NCBI GenBank assembly: GCA_030442055.1
Contig: JAUJEB010000003.1
Span: forward strand, 496,001 to 560,000
Direction: 5' to 3'
Source: Agaribacillus aureus
Lineage (GTDB): Bacteria; Bacteroidota; Bacteroidia; Cytophagales; Cyclobacteriaceae
DNA length: 64,000 nt
Made by a program: the position numbers and the translations under genes
Shown: piece by piece, positions 17,333-25,457 of the stretch
How positions within the stretch are numbered: position 1 is the first letter of the stretch
Layout of the letters: every line of letters starts with the position of its first letter
Notes under the pieces: generated by a model
The model's input: the letters and a program-made list of their open reading frames with translations, nothing else
What the model was told of the DNA's origin: nothing
The model's database searches: none

Positions 17333-18127
17333 TTATTTGAAAAAAGTAATTTTATAGCTACCCGGTTTGCCCAGTGCAAAATCGATTTCTCTCTGTTCGC
17401 CTTTTAAATAGACAAAAGTATTTGACCGGAGCACAGGGAAACTGACGGACCAGAGTTCGCCATCGGGCATATCATCAACGAATACCCCTTTGAATCCCCT
17501 TTTTCTTTGAGCCACAAAATCAATTTCATCAGAAGGGATCACGACTCCTTCGTCAAAAGCGGTAAACAATATTTGATCAGGTGAATCCCCAATTCTTTCA
17601 ATAACAGGGGCCCCGCCCTGAAAATCGCTAAAACCGAATATTTCGAAGTCTTTTACCTCCAGAATCAAGGCATCTTTTAATATAGCAGACCCAGAAACAT
17701 TAGATACTTTTATGTCAAAATGGTATTTATCTGCTAATAATCTATTGCCTTCCCTGACATTCAATTGCCCGGTAAATTCTTCAATGCTGACCGCCGGCAG
17801 TTTAACGGTATCAACCTTTAAAGCCAGCTCGGCCGGCGTTTCCTGACCCGTAACTTTTTTGATAAATGTGGGTACGTCAACTTCCTCAAAAACAGCCTCT
17901 GTGGAACTTCCGTTTTCGGCGACAACGTTTAAGATTTCAAATTTAATAGGCAAGGAAGACTTGGAAGGCAGGAACTCCCCAAATAACCCTCCAAGCCCCG
18001 TTACGGTGGTCTGTTTCTTATCTAAATATTTGATATCAACAGAAAGCGTTCCGGAGGTATCATCCTGCTCGCAGGCCCATATACCTATCATGCAAAGTCC
18101 TGCTAAAATGTATATAATATTTTTCAT
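17333..18127 (-). CDS. SusCD-associated lipoprotein (DUF5007-like), unknown function
   Basis: 264 aa. Lipoprotein signal to Cys19 (GIWACEQDD) with acidic residues after it, indicating surface display. No catalytic motif is visible; the sequence is rich in short beta strands. Its place immediately after SusC-SusD-FAS1 genes matches a set of accessory lipoproteins (DUF5007-type) common in Bacteroidota loci; the family name is from recollection of that context, not from a search. Spacing is 11 bp to the gene upstream and 13 bp to the one downstream, so it is in the same operon. It may be an accessory ligand-binding protein of the import complex. Confidence 0.55.
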   Translation of the reverse strand: MKNIIYILAGLCMIGIWACEQDDTSGTLSVDIKYLDKKQTTVTGLGGLFGEFLPSKSSLPIKFEILNVVAENGSSTEAVFEEVDVPTFIKKVTGQETPAELALKVDTVKLPAVSIEEFTGQLNVREGNRLLADKYHFDIKVSNVSGSAILKDALILEVKDFEIFGFSDFQGGAPVIERIGDSPDQILFTAFDEGVVIPSDEIDFVAQRKRGFKGVFVDDMPDGELWSVSFPVLRSNTFVYLKGEQREIDFALGKPGSYKITFFK

Positions 18128-18138
18128 GTTTCGCCTGT

Positions 18139-18777
18139 TTAAAATCCAAAAATATGTCCGGCAGCCATGACGTGAACGGCGCCATTAGTAGACTCCAGAT
18201 CTGAGGTGCTGATAATACCAAACCTCGTCTGTTCTTCTTCTATTCCCGTAAAAGGGTTGATTACCTTTACCGGAACGCTGTAACTGAGAATTTTTGGCCC
18301 AAATCCGGGTATTCCACCCCTAGGATTATTTTGAAAAAAGACATTGACCAATTCACTGTTGGCATTAGTAAACTCCTGATTTCCAACCTCGGGAATGTCC
18401 GCTCTCATAATTTTCTCTGTGATCATATATTTTTTAAGCAACAGGCCTAAAGTATCGACCACGGAAACCGGAAGGTCTTCTAAAGACTTTGGGAAGGGAT
18501 CTAATTCCAATTGTCCTAAAAACAACTTGATCGATCCATCCTGAGGAACAAAAAAGGTGCTATTGGCTTGATTCAACTGATCCTTTAAATTATTTCGGTC
18601 CACCACCCACAGCAGGGTATCGAACGGCCGGGGTCTGCTTACTAAAAAGTCATAGGTAGATGTGTTAAGCGCCCCATCAGATGTACCTCCGTCAAAGAAG
18701 TATTCATCCTGGCATCCTGAAAGGCAGCAAATGCCAGCCAGGAAAGGGACTATCATCAGGTATATATATTTTTTCAT
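18139..18777 (-). CDS. FAS1 (fasciclin)-domain surface lipoprotein
   Basis: 212 aa. Lipobox Cys22 followed by QDEYFFDGG. A single FAS1-like domain covers about residues 40-212, with the STFFVPQDG stretch near residue 76 and a C-terminal H2-like segment STNGAVHVMAAGHIFGF. It is homologous by eye to the protein at 23412-24029, which has the same YF..GG..DG opening and GHxFGF-type end. Each copy follows a SusD gene, so FAS1 proteins look like fixed partners of these SusCD pairs. FAS1 domains mediate protein-protein or protein-glycan adhesion; the ligand is not known. Confidence 0.75.
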   Translation of the reverse strand: MKKYIYLMIVPFLAGICCLSGCQDEYFFDGGTSDGALNTSTYDFLVSRPRPFDTLLWVVDRNNLKDQLNQANSTFFVPQDGSIKLFLGQLELDPFPKSLEDLPVSVVDTLGLLLKKYMITEKIMRADIPEVGNQEFTNANSELVNVFFQNNPRGGIPGFGPKILSYSVPVKVINPFTGIEEEQTRFGIISTSDLESTNGAVHVMAAGHIFGF

Positions 18778-18803
18778 TTTCCTTATTCAATAAAGGTTTA
18801 AAA

Positions 18804-20315
18804 TTATTCCCAGAAAATATTTTGTGTCATTCCCGGGTTATTGAGGAATGCCTCATCCGCTACCGGCCACAAAGCCCCACCTTTCTTTATATCATCTTCA
18901 GAAATAAACCCGGTAAATTCATGGACTAAATTATTTCTCATGAGGTCGTAAAAGCGATGGGATTCGCCGGTCAGCTCTCTTCTTCTTTCCTGAAGTACCT
19001 CTGCCAGGATCTGTTGTGGATCTGTTGAAGTATAATCTATGATACCTGCCCTTTGTCTCACCATATTCAGGTGGGTCAATGCGTCTCCCACATCGCCAAG
19101 TTGAGCGGAAGCCTCTGCCCTCAGGAGAAGAATCCCGCCATAGCGGAACAGCATCACATTATTATCATATTCAGCAGTAAAATTGGGTGCCTTCCTGTAT
19201 TTGGCAAACATGATCTTGTTTTCATCATTAGCCAATGGATCGGTGTTAAACTCGTATAACGGTGGGGGGCCGATGCTCAGGAAAAACTCTGCCAGCCGCT
19301 TGTCATTTGGGTAAGTAAAGGTTTCAAGGATCTTGGTTTTAGGGATTCCAAAGGATCCGTTTTCCCTGTTGGTGAACGGTCTCACAAAAAACCAATTGAC
19401 CGACGAGCCATAATAACCCAAAGATTCGCCTGCTTCGAATGAGTAAAATAATTCAAAAATACCTTCATCACTGCAACCATCATCAAAAAGGGCCCTGAAT
19501 TCCTCGGTTGGAAGCAGCCTGTATACATTACTTTTTTGGATCTTATCTATGACGGCAACAGCGTTTGCATACTCTCCCAACCACATATAGGTATGTGCCA
19601 GGACCGCGTTGGCAGACCCCTTCGTACCCCTTGTTTTAGTCAGACATTTATCCTGTACGCCATCCAAAAAATATTCTTCCGGAAGGTCGGTCTCTGCCTT
19701 GGTAAGGTCTTCCACAGCCTGTCTTAACACAATAGTCTGATCGGTTCTTGGCAAAGGCTCAATATTCTCAGCCTCCAGGTTCAGCGGCACGTCACCCCAG
19801 ATCCTTACCATATAGAAGTAGACAAACCCCCGCACGAAAAAGGCGTGGGCCAATGCAAGCTTTTTTTGCTCCTCTGTTATATCAAACTGAATTCCAGGAA
19901 CATTCTCTATCACCAGATTACATTGTTCGATCACACGATAAAACAGTCTCCAATTGTGCAGATCCCTTAAAGTGGGAAAAGCGCGCAGGTTATTGGCAAT
20001 AATATTCTTCCAGTCGGAATCATTATCAGCGGGGTTGACCCAATCGCCACTTCTGGCATCCCCATAGATCATATAGTCACCCCAGGCGCTACCACGCGCT
20101 GAAGAGGGAACGTCGGTCCTGTTTAATCCGCTAATTGAATTTCGGAGGATAGAATAAATACTGGTTACAGCCAGTTGCGCATCATTGTTGTTGCGCCAAA
20201 ACTGTTTTTGTGATATAGTATTGATCGGTTCCTGCTCCAGGATATCATCACAGGACGCAACCATCAATAAAGTCAGGGTCAAAGAAACCAATATGCTTAA
20301 TCTAATATTTTTCAT
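18804..20315 (-). CDS. SusD/RagB-family surface ligand-binding lipoprotein (pair 1)
   Basis: 503 aa. Lipoprotein signal ends at Cys22 (LMVASCDD). It has SusD features: N-terminal NTISQKQFWRNNNDA region, TPR-like helices with AFFVRGFVYFYMVRIWGDVPL near residues 167-187, and the C-terminal QERRRELTGESHRFYDLMR motif. It starts 11 bp after the SusC gene and should form the lid of that outer-membrane transporter. SusD proteins bind the oligomer about to be imported; the phosphonate context suggests a phosphonate-bearing ligand, but no residue shows this directly. Confidence 0.9.
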   Translation of the reverse strand: MKNIRLSILVSLTLTLLMVASCDDILEQEPINTISQKQFWRNNNDAQLAVTSIYSILRNSISGLNRTDVPSSARGSAWGDYMIYGDARSGDWVNPADNDSDWKNIIANNLRAFPTLRDLHNWRLFYRVIEQCNLVIENVPGIQFDITEEQKKLALAHAFFVRGFVYFYMVRIWGDVPLNLEAENIEPLPRTDQTIVLRQAVEDLTKAETDLPEEYFLDGVQDKCLTKTRGTKGSANAVLAHTYMWLGEYANAVAVIDKIQKSNVYRLLPTEEFRALFDDGCSDEGIFELFYSFEAGESLGYYGSSVNWFFVRPFTNRENGSFGIPKTKILETFTYPNDKRLAEFFLSIGPPPLYEFNTDPLANDENKIMFAKYRKAPNFTAEYDNNVMLFRYGGILLLRAEASAQLGDVGDALTHLNMVRQRAGIIDYTSTDPQQILAEVLQERRRELTGESHRFYDLMRNNLVHEFTGFISEDDIKKGGALWPVADEAFLNNPGMTQNIFWE

Positions 20316-20326
20316 ATGATTAATTT

Positions 20327-23300
20327 TTATAAACCTATATTTAAACCGAGTAAAATATATCGTGGCTTAGGATACCCGTCAGAATTGTCAAATCCCGACA
20401 AGGTAACTGCTTCGGCATCAGGGCCACTGTAATTTTGAAAAATAGCTACGTTGTTTACTGTTGAATAAACTTTGAGACTGCGAAGCTTTAATTTGTTTAG
20501 AAAATCCCTCCTGAAATTGTATCCTAACGTTACAGTTTGAAGCCTGAAATACGAACCGTCTTCAATGTAGTCATCGTCATTATCCAGCACCTGCGCCACA
20601 GAATTCCATGGATTAATACTGGGGTAAGTAGTCTGGTCTCCAGGGCGCTGCCAAATGCTGAATTTGGACAGGTCGGCAATATTGCCGGAAGCAAAACCGC
20701 TGCCCAGTTGGAGACGGTCTAATTGGGCAGTGTTTACAATCTCTCTTCCCACTACAAAAGACGCCAGTACACTGAGATAAAATCCTTTGTAAGTAAAGTC
20801 ATTACTAAATCCACCTACGACATCAGGGTTGGGATCGCCGGCAAATATCCTGTCGTTCGCATCTATTCTGAAGTCTTTATTCTGGTCTATGAGCTTTTTA
20901 TCTCCGGCTACCAGGTCCTTCCCGTCCCATCCCCTTAACTTTCTACCTGTTTGCGGGTTTACCGGAACTTCCTCCTCACTTTGATATATGCCGTCTGACT
21001 CAAACTGGAAGAGGCCGTTAATAGGCCTGCCAACTCTTATAATGGTTCCGCGGCCATTATCTCTGATGATGTCCTCATTACCTTCTCCAATTTTGGTAAC
21101 CCTGTTCTGGTTAAAGGCAAAATTCAAATTGGTGCTCCATGTAAAATCGGGCGTCTGGACGTTAAACGTGTTAAGGGTTATTTCCACACCTTCGTTCAGA
21201 ACGTCAGCGGCATTTTTAAAGATGCTTACATAACCGGAGGTATTGGGTAGATCTGTGTTAAGCAGTAAACCCTTGGTGAGTTTGTAATAGTAATCGGCGG
21301 TCACTGAGACCCGGCTATTAAAGAGTTCCAGGTCGAGCCCAATATCATACATGACGGTTTGCTCCCAGGTAAGTTCAGCATTTCTGTAGCCGTCTTCCCA
21401 AACCGGCGTAAAACCGCCCTGTCCTCCATAACCGGCAGCTGCCTGGAGAATCCCCTGTGATAAATAGTCATCATCAAACTGCCCCCCCGACAAGCCTAAA
21501 CTTGCCCGGAGTTTTCCAAAGTTTAAAAATGACAGGTCACTTAAAAACGGCTCATTGGAAAAGGTCCACCCAATGGCGCCTGATGGAAATACCCCCCATT
21601 TTTTATTGTCCCCGAATTTGGAAGAACCATCAGCCCTCAGTGAGCCGGATATCAGGTATTTATCATTGAAAATATAATTGACCCTCGAAAAATAGGATAA
21701 TATGGCGTAAGCTGAAAAGTTGGTGCCCCCATCCGCAATAGCTTTGGGTACATTCACATTTTCAGCAATTGACTCTTCAGCCGTTTTGCCTGAAGCCTTA
21801 GTTGATTCAGCTTTTGAATATTGCAAGCTTTGACCAACCAGTACATCCAAATAATGATTTTCATTGATTGTGTTCTTGTAAGTCAATGTATTTTCCAATA
21901 TAAAATTCTGACTTTCTCCAAGAGATGACGCAGAAGACCTGTCTATCGCGTCATTGTCATCGCCTCTGACAATTTGTTCGGGATAAGACTGGTCTCTCAT
22001 AGCCCTGGAATAATCCAGTCCACCTGCTGCTTTAAAAGTAAAATGATTAAAAAAGTCATAAGAAACATTCAGGTTAGCCCTGATCCTGTTATTAATATTC
22101 CGGTCCGTATATTTCACCTGATCTTCAAACCCCTCCAGCAACGGGGAATCTGGTGCGGGAAGTAGCGAGGAAGTAAATCCGGGTTCAGCCAGTGAAAGGC
22201 GCCTGGAATTGTTAGTAGAAGAAACGCCCAACACCGTATTGATCAACAGCCGTTTATCCAAACCGTAAAACGTGTTGTTCATCAGGATGTTGGATCGTTT
22301 AAATTTACTGTTTATGGCGATCCCCTTATTTTCAAAGTGTCCTACGCTCAAACTATAATCCCCAAATTCTCCCGCACCGCGAATCGATGCGTTATAATTT
22401 TGGGTAAAGCCGGTGGAATATACTTCACGCTGCCAGTCAGTAGCGTTGTTGTAATACGGGTTTAAGCTATCCGACAACAAGATGGGCAATGCCAGATCCG
22501 GATTGTATCTTTCATATAAACCCACCTTGATCCTCCTTTCATTAGCGCCGCCGGCGGCATTGCGCAATTGTGGCACAAGACTGATACCTGATACGGAAGA
22601 TACTGTTATTTGCGGTTTACCTCTTTTTCCTTTTTTGGTGGTCACCAATATTACCCCGTTAGCTGCTCTTGAGCCGTAGATAGCTGCCGCCGAAGCATCC
22701 CTCAATATCGAAATATTCTCTATATCGCTTGGATCGATATCGGCCAGGATATTAGTTCCTGTAACATTGAACTCACTGGTGGCTTTTGATAGTATTGGAA
22801 TACCATCAATAACATATAACGGCTCACTGGCGACATCTTCCCCACCCCTGGTTACCGCAGCCAGACCGCGGATTATGACGATTGGGGCCGCGCCCGGTTC
22901 TCCCGAATTGACCTGAACATTAACACCCGCAATCCTGCCCTGAAGCAGACTTTCCATGTTTTCAGGCACCTGGGACTCGATGACATTCTCAAACTTTACG
23001 TTGGCAACTGACCCGACGGCGTCACGCGTACTTTGCTCGCCATAGCCCACCACAATTACTTCATCCAATTGAGATATTTCAGCCTTCAATGAAACATCAA
23101 TGCCGGACCTCGAACCAACTTCTATGGTTTGTTTCACATATCCCACATAGGAGAATTCAAGTAAAACCTTATCATTGGGTACGATCAACTTGTATAAACC
23201 CTCAATGTCGGTGGTAGTTCCTTTGGTGGTGCCTTTAACAATTACCGATACACCTGGCAGGCCTGTACCATTTTCATCTGTAACTTTCCCGCTGACTGTT

Positions 23301-23371
23301 ACTTCCTGCGCCAAAATGGTAAAGGAGATGCCGTGTAAGAGCAAAATGAATAATAGTAATCTTTTCTTCAT
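20327..23371 (-). CDS. SusC/RagA-family TonB-dependent outer-membrane transporter (pair 1)
   Basis: 1014 aa. Signal peptide to about residue 21, carboxypeptidase-D-like domain (about 24-100: VSGKVTDENGTGLPGVSV), TonB box/plug with DEVIVVGYG near residue 103 and the RDASAAAIYGSRAANGVILVT plug signature near residue 226, then a 22-strand barrel ending in YPKPRYILLGLNIGL. It takes up large ligands across the outer membrane using TonB energy together with the SusD downstream. It lies 40 bp after the FAS1 gene of the second module, so both modules appear to be one operon. Confidence 0.92.
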   Translation of the reverse strand: MKKRLLLFILLLHGISFTILAQEVTVSGKVTDENGTGLPGVSVIVKGTTKGTTTDIEGLYKLIVPNDKVLLEFSYVGYVKQTIEVGSRSGIDVSLKAEISQLDEVIVVGYGEQSTRDAVGSVANVKFENVIESQVPENMESLLQGRIAGVNVQVNSGEPGAAPIVIIRGLAAVTRGGEDVASEPLYVIDGIPILSKATSEFNVTGTNILADIDPSDIENISILRDASAAAIYGSRAANGVILVTTKKGKRGKPQITVSSVSGISLVPQLRNAAGGANERRIKVGLYERYNPDLALPILLSDSLNPYYNNATDWQREVYSTGFTQNYNASIRGAGEFGDYSLSVGHFENKGIAINSKFKRSNILMNNTFYGLDKRLLINTVLGVSSTNNSRRLSLAEPGFTSSLLPAPDSPLLEGFEDQVKYTDRNINNRIRANLNVSYDFFNHFTFKAAGGLDYSRAMRDQSYPEQIVRGDDNDAIDRSSASSLGESQNFILENTLTYKNTINENHYLDVLVGQSLQYSKAESTKASGKTAEESIAENVNVPKAIADGGTNFSAYAILSYFSRVNYIFNDKYLISGSLRADGSSKFGDNKKWGVFPSGAIGWTFSNEPFLSDLSFLNFGKLRASLGLSGGQFDDDYLSQGILQAAAGYGGQGGFTPVWEDGYRNAELTWEQTVMYDIGLDLELFNSRVSVTADYYYKLTKGLLLNTDLPNTSGYVSIFKNAADVLNEGVEITLNTFNVQTPDFTWSTNLNFAFNQNRVTKIGEGNEDIIRDNGRGTIIRVGRPINGLFQFESDGIYQSEEEVPVNPQTGRKLRGWDGKDLVAGDKKLIDQNKDFRIDANDRIFAGDPNPDVVGGFSNDFTYKGFYLSVLASFVVGREIVNTAQLDRLQLGSGFASGNIADLSKFSIWQRPGDQTTYPSINPWNSVAQVLDNDDDYIEDGSYFRLQTVTLGYNFRRDFLNKLKLRSLKVYSTVNNVAIFQNYSGPDAEAVTLSGFDNSDGYPKPRYILLGLNIGL

Positions 23372-23411
23372 ATTAAAATCTATTTAATGATGTCCTTTAC
23401 AAGTGACAATT

Positions 23412-24029
23412 TCAAAATCCGAATTTGTGGGAGGGTTCAATGATATGAATGACACCGTTGGTGGTCTGTATATCCCCTGTTGTAACCAGTGTCTCTGCCG
23501 GCCTTGTATCTTTTTTGGCGGCTTTGAGGCTGTCAAACAAATTATTGTCGGTATAAACAATGTTTCTTGCGCCAACATTCTGGACTCCCTTATAGTCCGC
23601 GATTACAATTTTGACATTCATGTCGTCGGAACCTACTGTGAGGTAGTCATCTCCTACTCCCGTGGAGAAATCATTCCTCAGTTGCTTGCCATCAAAAATA
23701 TATTTCTGCAGTAGATCGGTAAGCTGTACCTCATCGGCGTCTTCCACTGACTTGATGTCCTGGCTCCCCAGAAAAGTCAAAATTGACTCATTTTGTACTG
23801 CAAAAAATGTTATGTCTTCCTTATTGACCACGGCCTGCTGCCCGGTTTTATCGATTACCTTAATCAGTTCACTAAAAGCATCGGGATTGGAAAGAAGGAA
23901 ATCATAATTATTCATATCTACTGTTCCATCGGGATCTCCGCCATTGACAAAGTAATCGTCATTGCAGGCAAAAGACGTCAGCACAAGCAGGAGTAGCCAT
24001 TTAGTCTTAAATATTTGCTTCATAGTCAT
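23412..24029 (-). CDS. FAS1 (fasciclin)-domain surface lipoprotein
   Basis: 205 aa. Lipobox Cys22 followed by acidic residues (CNDDYF). One FAS1 domain with the conserved DITFFAVQNESI segment near residue 71 and a C-terminal TNGVIHIIEPSHKFGF. It is paralogous to the lipoprotein at 18139-18777 and follows the second SusD gene by 19 bp. Probably a surface component of the second SusCD complex. Confidence 0.75.
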   Translation of the reverse strand: MTMKQIFKTKWLLLLVLTSFACNDDYFVNGGDPDGTVDMNNYDFLLSNPDAFSELIKVIDKTGQQAVVNKEDITFFAVQNESILTFLGSQDIKSVEDADEVQLTDLLQKYIFDGKQLRNDFSTGVGDDYLTVGSDDMNVKIVIADYKGVQNVGARNIVYTDNNLFDSLKAAKKDTRPAETLVTTGDIQTTNGVIHIIEPSHKFGF

Positions 24030-24048
24030 TTTAATTTAGATCCATTTA

Positions 24049-25455
24049 CTAATTCCAAAATGGGTTTTGTACAATCATCGAATTATTTAAAAAAGATTCG
24101 CTGGAAACCGGCCAGAGTATAATGCCATCCCTTACATCAGCCGGAGAAATATTAGCCACTTTTTCGGAAACCCTGCCAAATCTTACCAGGTCAAAAAAAT
24201 CGTGTCCCTCCGCATAAAGTTCTCTTCTTCTTTCTGTTAAAATTGCATCCTCTAACGCTCCATCAACCGTCACATCGTACTCGGCGAGGCCAGCTCTGGT
24301 CCTTACCTGATTTAAGAATGCGATCGCGGTTGCGGGATCGGCAGTGACGGTGGCCTCAGCGCCTAACAGTAAAATATCGGCGTACCTGAAAAACCCGCTG
24401 TTGATCATCGAATTGCCGGTAATTTTTCTGAACCTGACGGTTTCTTCAACATCGTTTACTTCAAAGTATTTTGCCTTTCTGCCATCACTTCCGCTGTATA
24501 GCGCATTTACATCAGCATAGGACAAACCTTCCACACGTGGCAGCACCTTTCCGTTGAAGGCGATATCCTGATCAAAAAGATTATCTTCTGTCGAAAACTC
24601 GAAATCATCGTTAAAATCATCGGCGGGCAATAGCCCGAAAATATTTTCATTGGTAATCCCTTCAAAAGCATTTTGAAGCAATTCTACAGGGGTCAGTTCA
24701 TAAAGATCAAGGGCTACCAGGCTATTTACAGCCTCCAGAGAAAGTGTGTAGTTACCTGCCCAGGCATGGATATGGGCCATTAAAGCAAGGCATGCCCCTT
24801 TTGATGCTCTCGACCGAGTAGTAAATTTGTCTTCAAGACCGGTAGGTGTGGTATAAACCGCAGGTAAAACTTCAAGTGCTTCCGTTAGATCTTTAATGGC
24901 AAAACCCAATACTTCCGTTTGATCCTGACGTGGCAAGGGATCAATTTCACTGGTGTTGGTCACCAACGGCACATCTCCCCAAATTCTCACCATATTGAAA
25001 TAAAGAAATGCCCTTATAAACTTCACCTCGGCGACAAACCGGCTTTTTTCTTCCTCCTTTATAAATTCTTCGATCTTTGGCACTTGTTCCATCACGACGT
25101 TGCATTGCGTAATGGCCTTGTAGAATCTTTCCCAATCCTGGAGGTTTTTGAACATCGCCTGATTTGAGTTCAGCCGCTGGTTATAGAAATCCTCGAGTTC
25201 CGGTCCGTTGATCTTCAGCAAGCCGGACCTTACATCACTATAAAGTGCCCAGGAGGACCCTGTCATAACTGCCCTTCTGGCCAATACGTAAGCGCCGGAA
25301 ACAGACATTTCTGCTGTCTCCCTGTCTTTGAAAAAGCTCTCTTCCTCTCCCTTGGTGAGATCATTTACCTCAAAAAGATCGTCGCACGACATGGCAAAGA
25401 AAATAACACATGCGACCAGGCTTATTTGTACTAATAAGTTTTTCATATTTGTCAT
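24049..25455 (-). CDS. SusD/RagB-family surface ligand-binding lipoprotein (pair 2)
   Basis: 468 aa. Lipobox Cys24 (FAMSCDD). SusD hallmarks are the KFIRAFLYFNMVRIWGDVPL helix near residues 144-163 and the ILTERRRELYAEGHDFFDLVR motif near 411-431. The start is 2 bp after the SusC stop codon; the Met three codons later (25446) is an equally good start. It is the lid of SusC pair 2. It is clearly diverged from the SusD at 18804-20315, so the two pairs may take different ligands or sizes. Confidence 0.9.
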   Translation of the reverse strand: MTNMKNLLVQISLVACVIFFAMSCDDLFEVNDLTKGEEESFFKDRETAEMSVSGAYVLARRAVMTGSSWALYSDVRSGLLKINGPELEDFYNQRLNSNQAMFKNLQDWERFYKAITQCNVVMEQVPKIEEFIKEEEKSRFVAEVKFIRAFLYFNMVRIWGDVPLVTNTSEIDPLPRQDQTEVLGFAIKDLTEALEVLPAVYTTPTGLEDKFTTRSRASKGACLALMAHIHAWAGNYTLSLEAVNSLVALDLYELTPVELLQNAFEGITNENIFGLLPADDFNDDFEFSTEDNLFDQDIAFNGKVLPRVEGLSYADVNALYSGSDGRKAKYFEVNDVEETVRFRKITGNSMINSGFFRYADILLLGAEATVTADPATAIAFLNQVRTRAGLAEYDVTVDGALEDAILTERRRELYAEGHDFFDLVRFGRVSEKVANISPADVRDGIILWPVSSESFLNNSMIVQNPFWN

Positions 25456-25457
25456 TA

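Noticed and set aside
17320-17379. Upstream start for the AP-superfamily pseudoenzyme
   Set aside because: It would overlap the preceding gene and place 20 charged and polar residues before an otherwise clean signal peptide.
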